DNA from: Streptomyces flaveolus
GTDB lineage: Bacteria > Actinomycetota > Actinomycetes > Streptomycetales > Streptomycetaceae
Assembly: GCF_014648815.1 (NCBI RefSeq)
Contig: NZ_BMRV01000008.1
Coordinates: forward strand, 186,001 to 250,000
Reading direction: 5' to 3'
DNA length: 64,000 nucleotides
The position numbers and the translations under genes are program-made. Below the pieces are notes generated by a model. It saw only the letters and a program-made list of their open reading frames with translations, did not search any database and had not been told where the DNA came from. Position 1 is the stretch's first letter, and every line of letters starts with the position of its first letter. This document shows, one piece after another, positions 63,951 through 64,000 of this stretch.

Positions 63951-64000
63951 TTCCGTCGTCTCTTCCAGTGCCCGGCCCGTACCACCCCGGAAGCCCGCCC

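Overview
The window is high-GC DNA with strong G/C bias at third codon positions, frequent GTG/TTG starts, many ATGA-type gene overlaps and leaderless genes. With a conservon, a complete hopanoid operon and families such as 'SCO6745' and 'LPFR motif small protein', this points to a Streptomyces chromosome. From memory the gene order resembles the S. coelicolor region around SCO6720-SCO6801 in inverted orientation; this was not checked by alignment.

Layout. 1-2311: threonine degradation (tdh, kbl) followed by the first codons of a LysR regulator. 2498-6755: a conservon (cvnA-B-C-D order) with a fifth, overlapping GAF-domain gene. 6756-7488: no intact gene, but a tRNA-like fold and a frameshifted GXWXG-type pseudogene. 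7489-13499: stand-alone genes (MBL hydrolase, AhpD-like protein, TetR, SGNH hydrolase, a secreted LysM-M23 peptidase under a c-di-AMP riboswitch, a tyrosine phosphatase). 13525-14363: a cupin-type XRE regulator with a small membrane protein and a duplicated palindromic operator. 14383-27317: a 10-gene hopanoid operon, transcribed hpnC, hpnD, hpnE, polyprenyl synthase, shc, hpnG, hpnH, ispG, dxs, hpnO. It brings its own MEP-pathway enzymes and is headed by a possible 21-codon leader peptide.

27616-34688: seven overlapping or closely spaced genes. They encode two CDP-alcohol phosphotransferases, an LicC-like nucleotidyltransferase, a glycerol-1-phosphate dehydrogenase-like enzyme, a family 2 glycosyltransferase and a two-part ABC-2 exporter. 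Together they look like a pathway for making and exporting a polyol-phosphate-containing glycolipid or glycopolymer. The product is unknown and this is the most interesting system in the window.

35141-49426: metal efflux, idi (isoprenoid supply), an anti-sigma-like ATPase, an enoyl-CoA hydratase, two DJ-1-superfamily proteins (one a GlxA-type regulator), the SCO6745-type protein, a 41-residue LPFR protein, Tex, an ABC-F ATPase, an unrecognised 343-residue protein, D-amino-acid oxidase and a BCCT transporter. 49498-55702: secreted M14 and M1 peptidases, a macrodomain protein, an amino acid permease and a MerR regulator. 55740-61753: a fatty-acid oxidation operon (CoA transferase, thiolase, FadB-like) divergent from a saccharopine-dehydrogenase-like reductase, with operator-like dyads between them. 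61780-62122: degenerate GC-rich repeats. 62141-64000: a small membrane protein, endonuclease V, a YciI protein and a Rho-N-like basic protein. I saw no CRISPR array, insertion sequence, rRNA or canonical tRNA.
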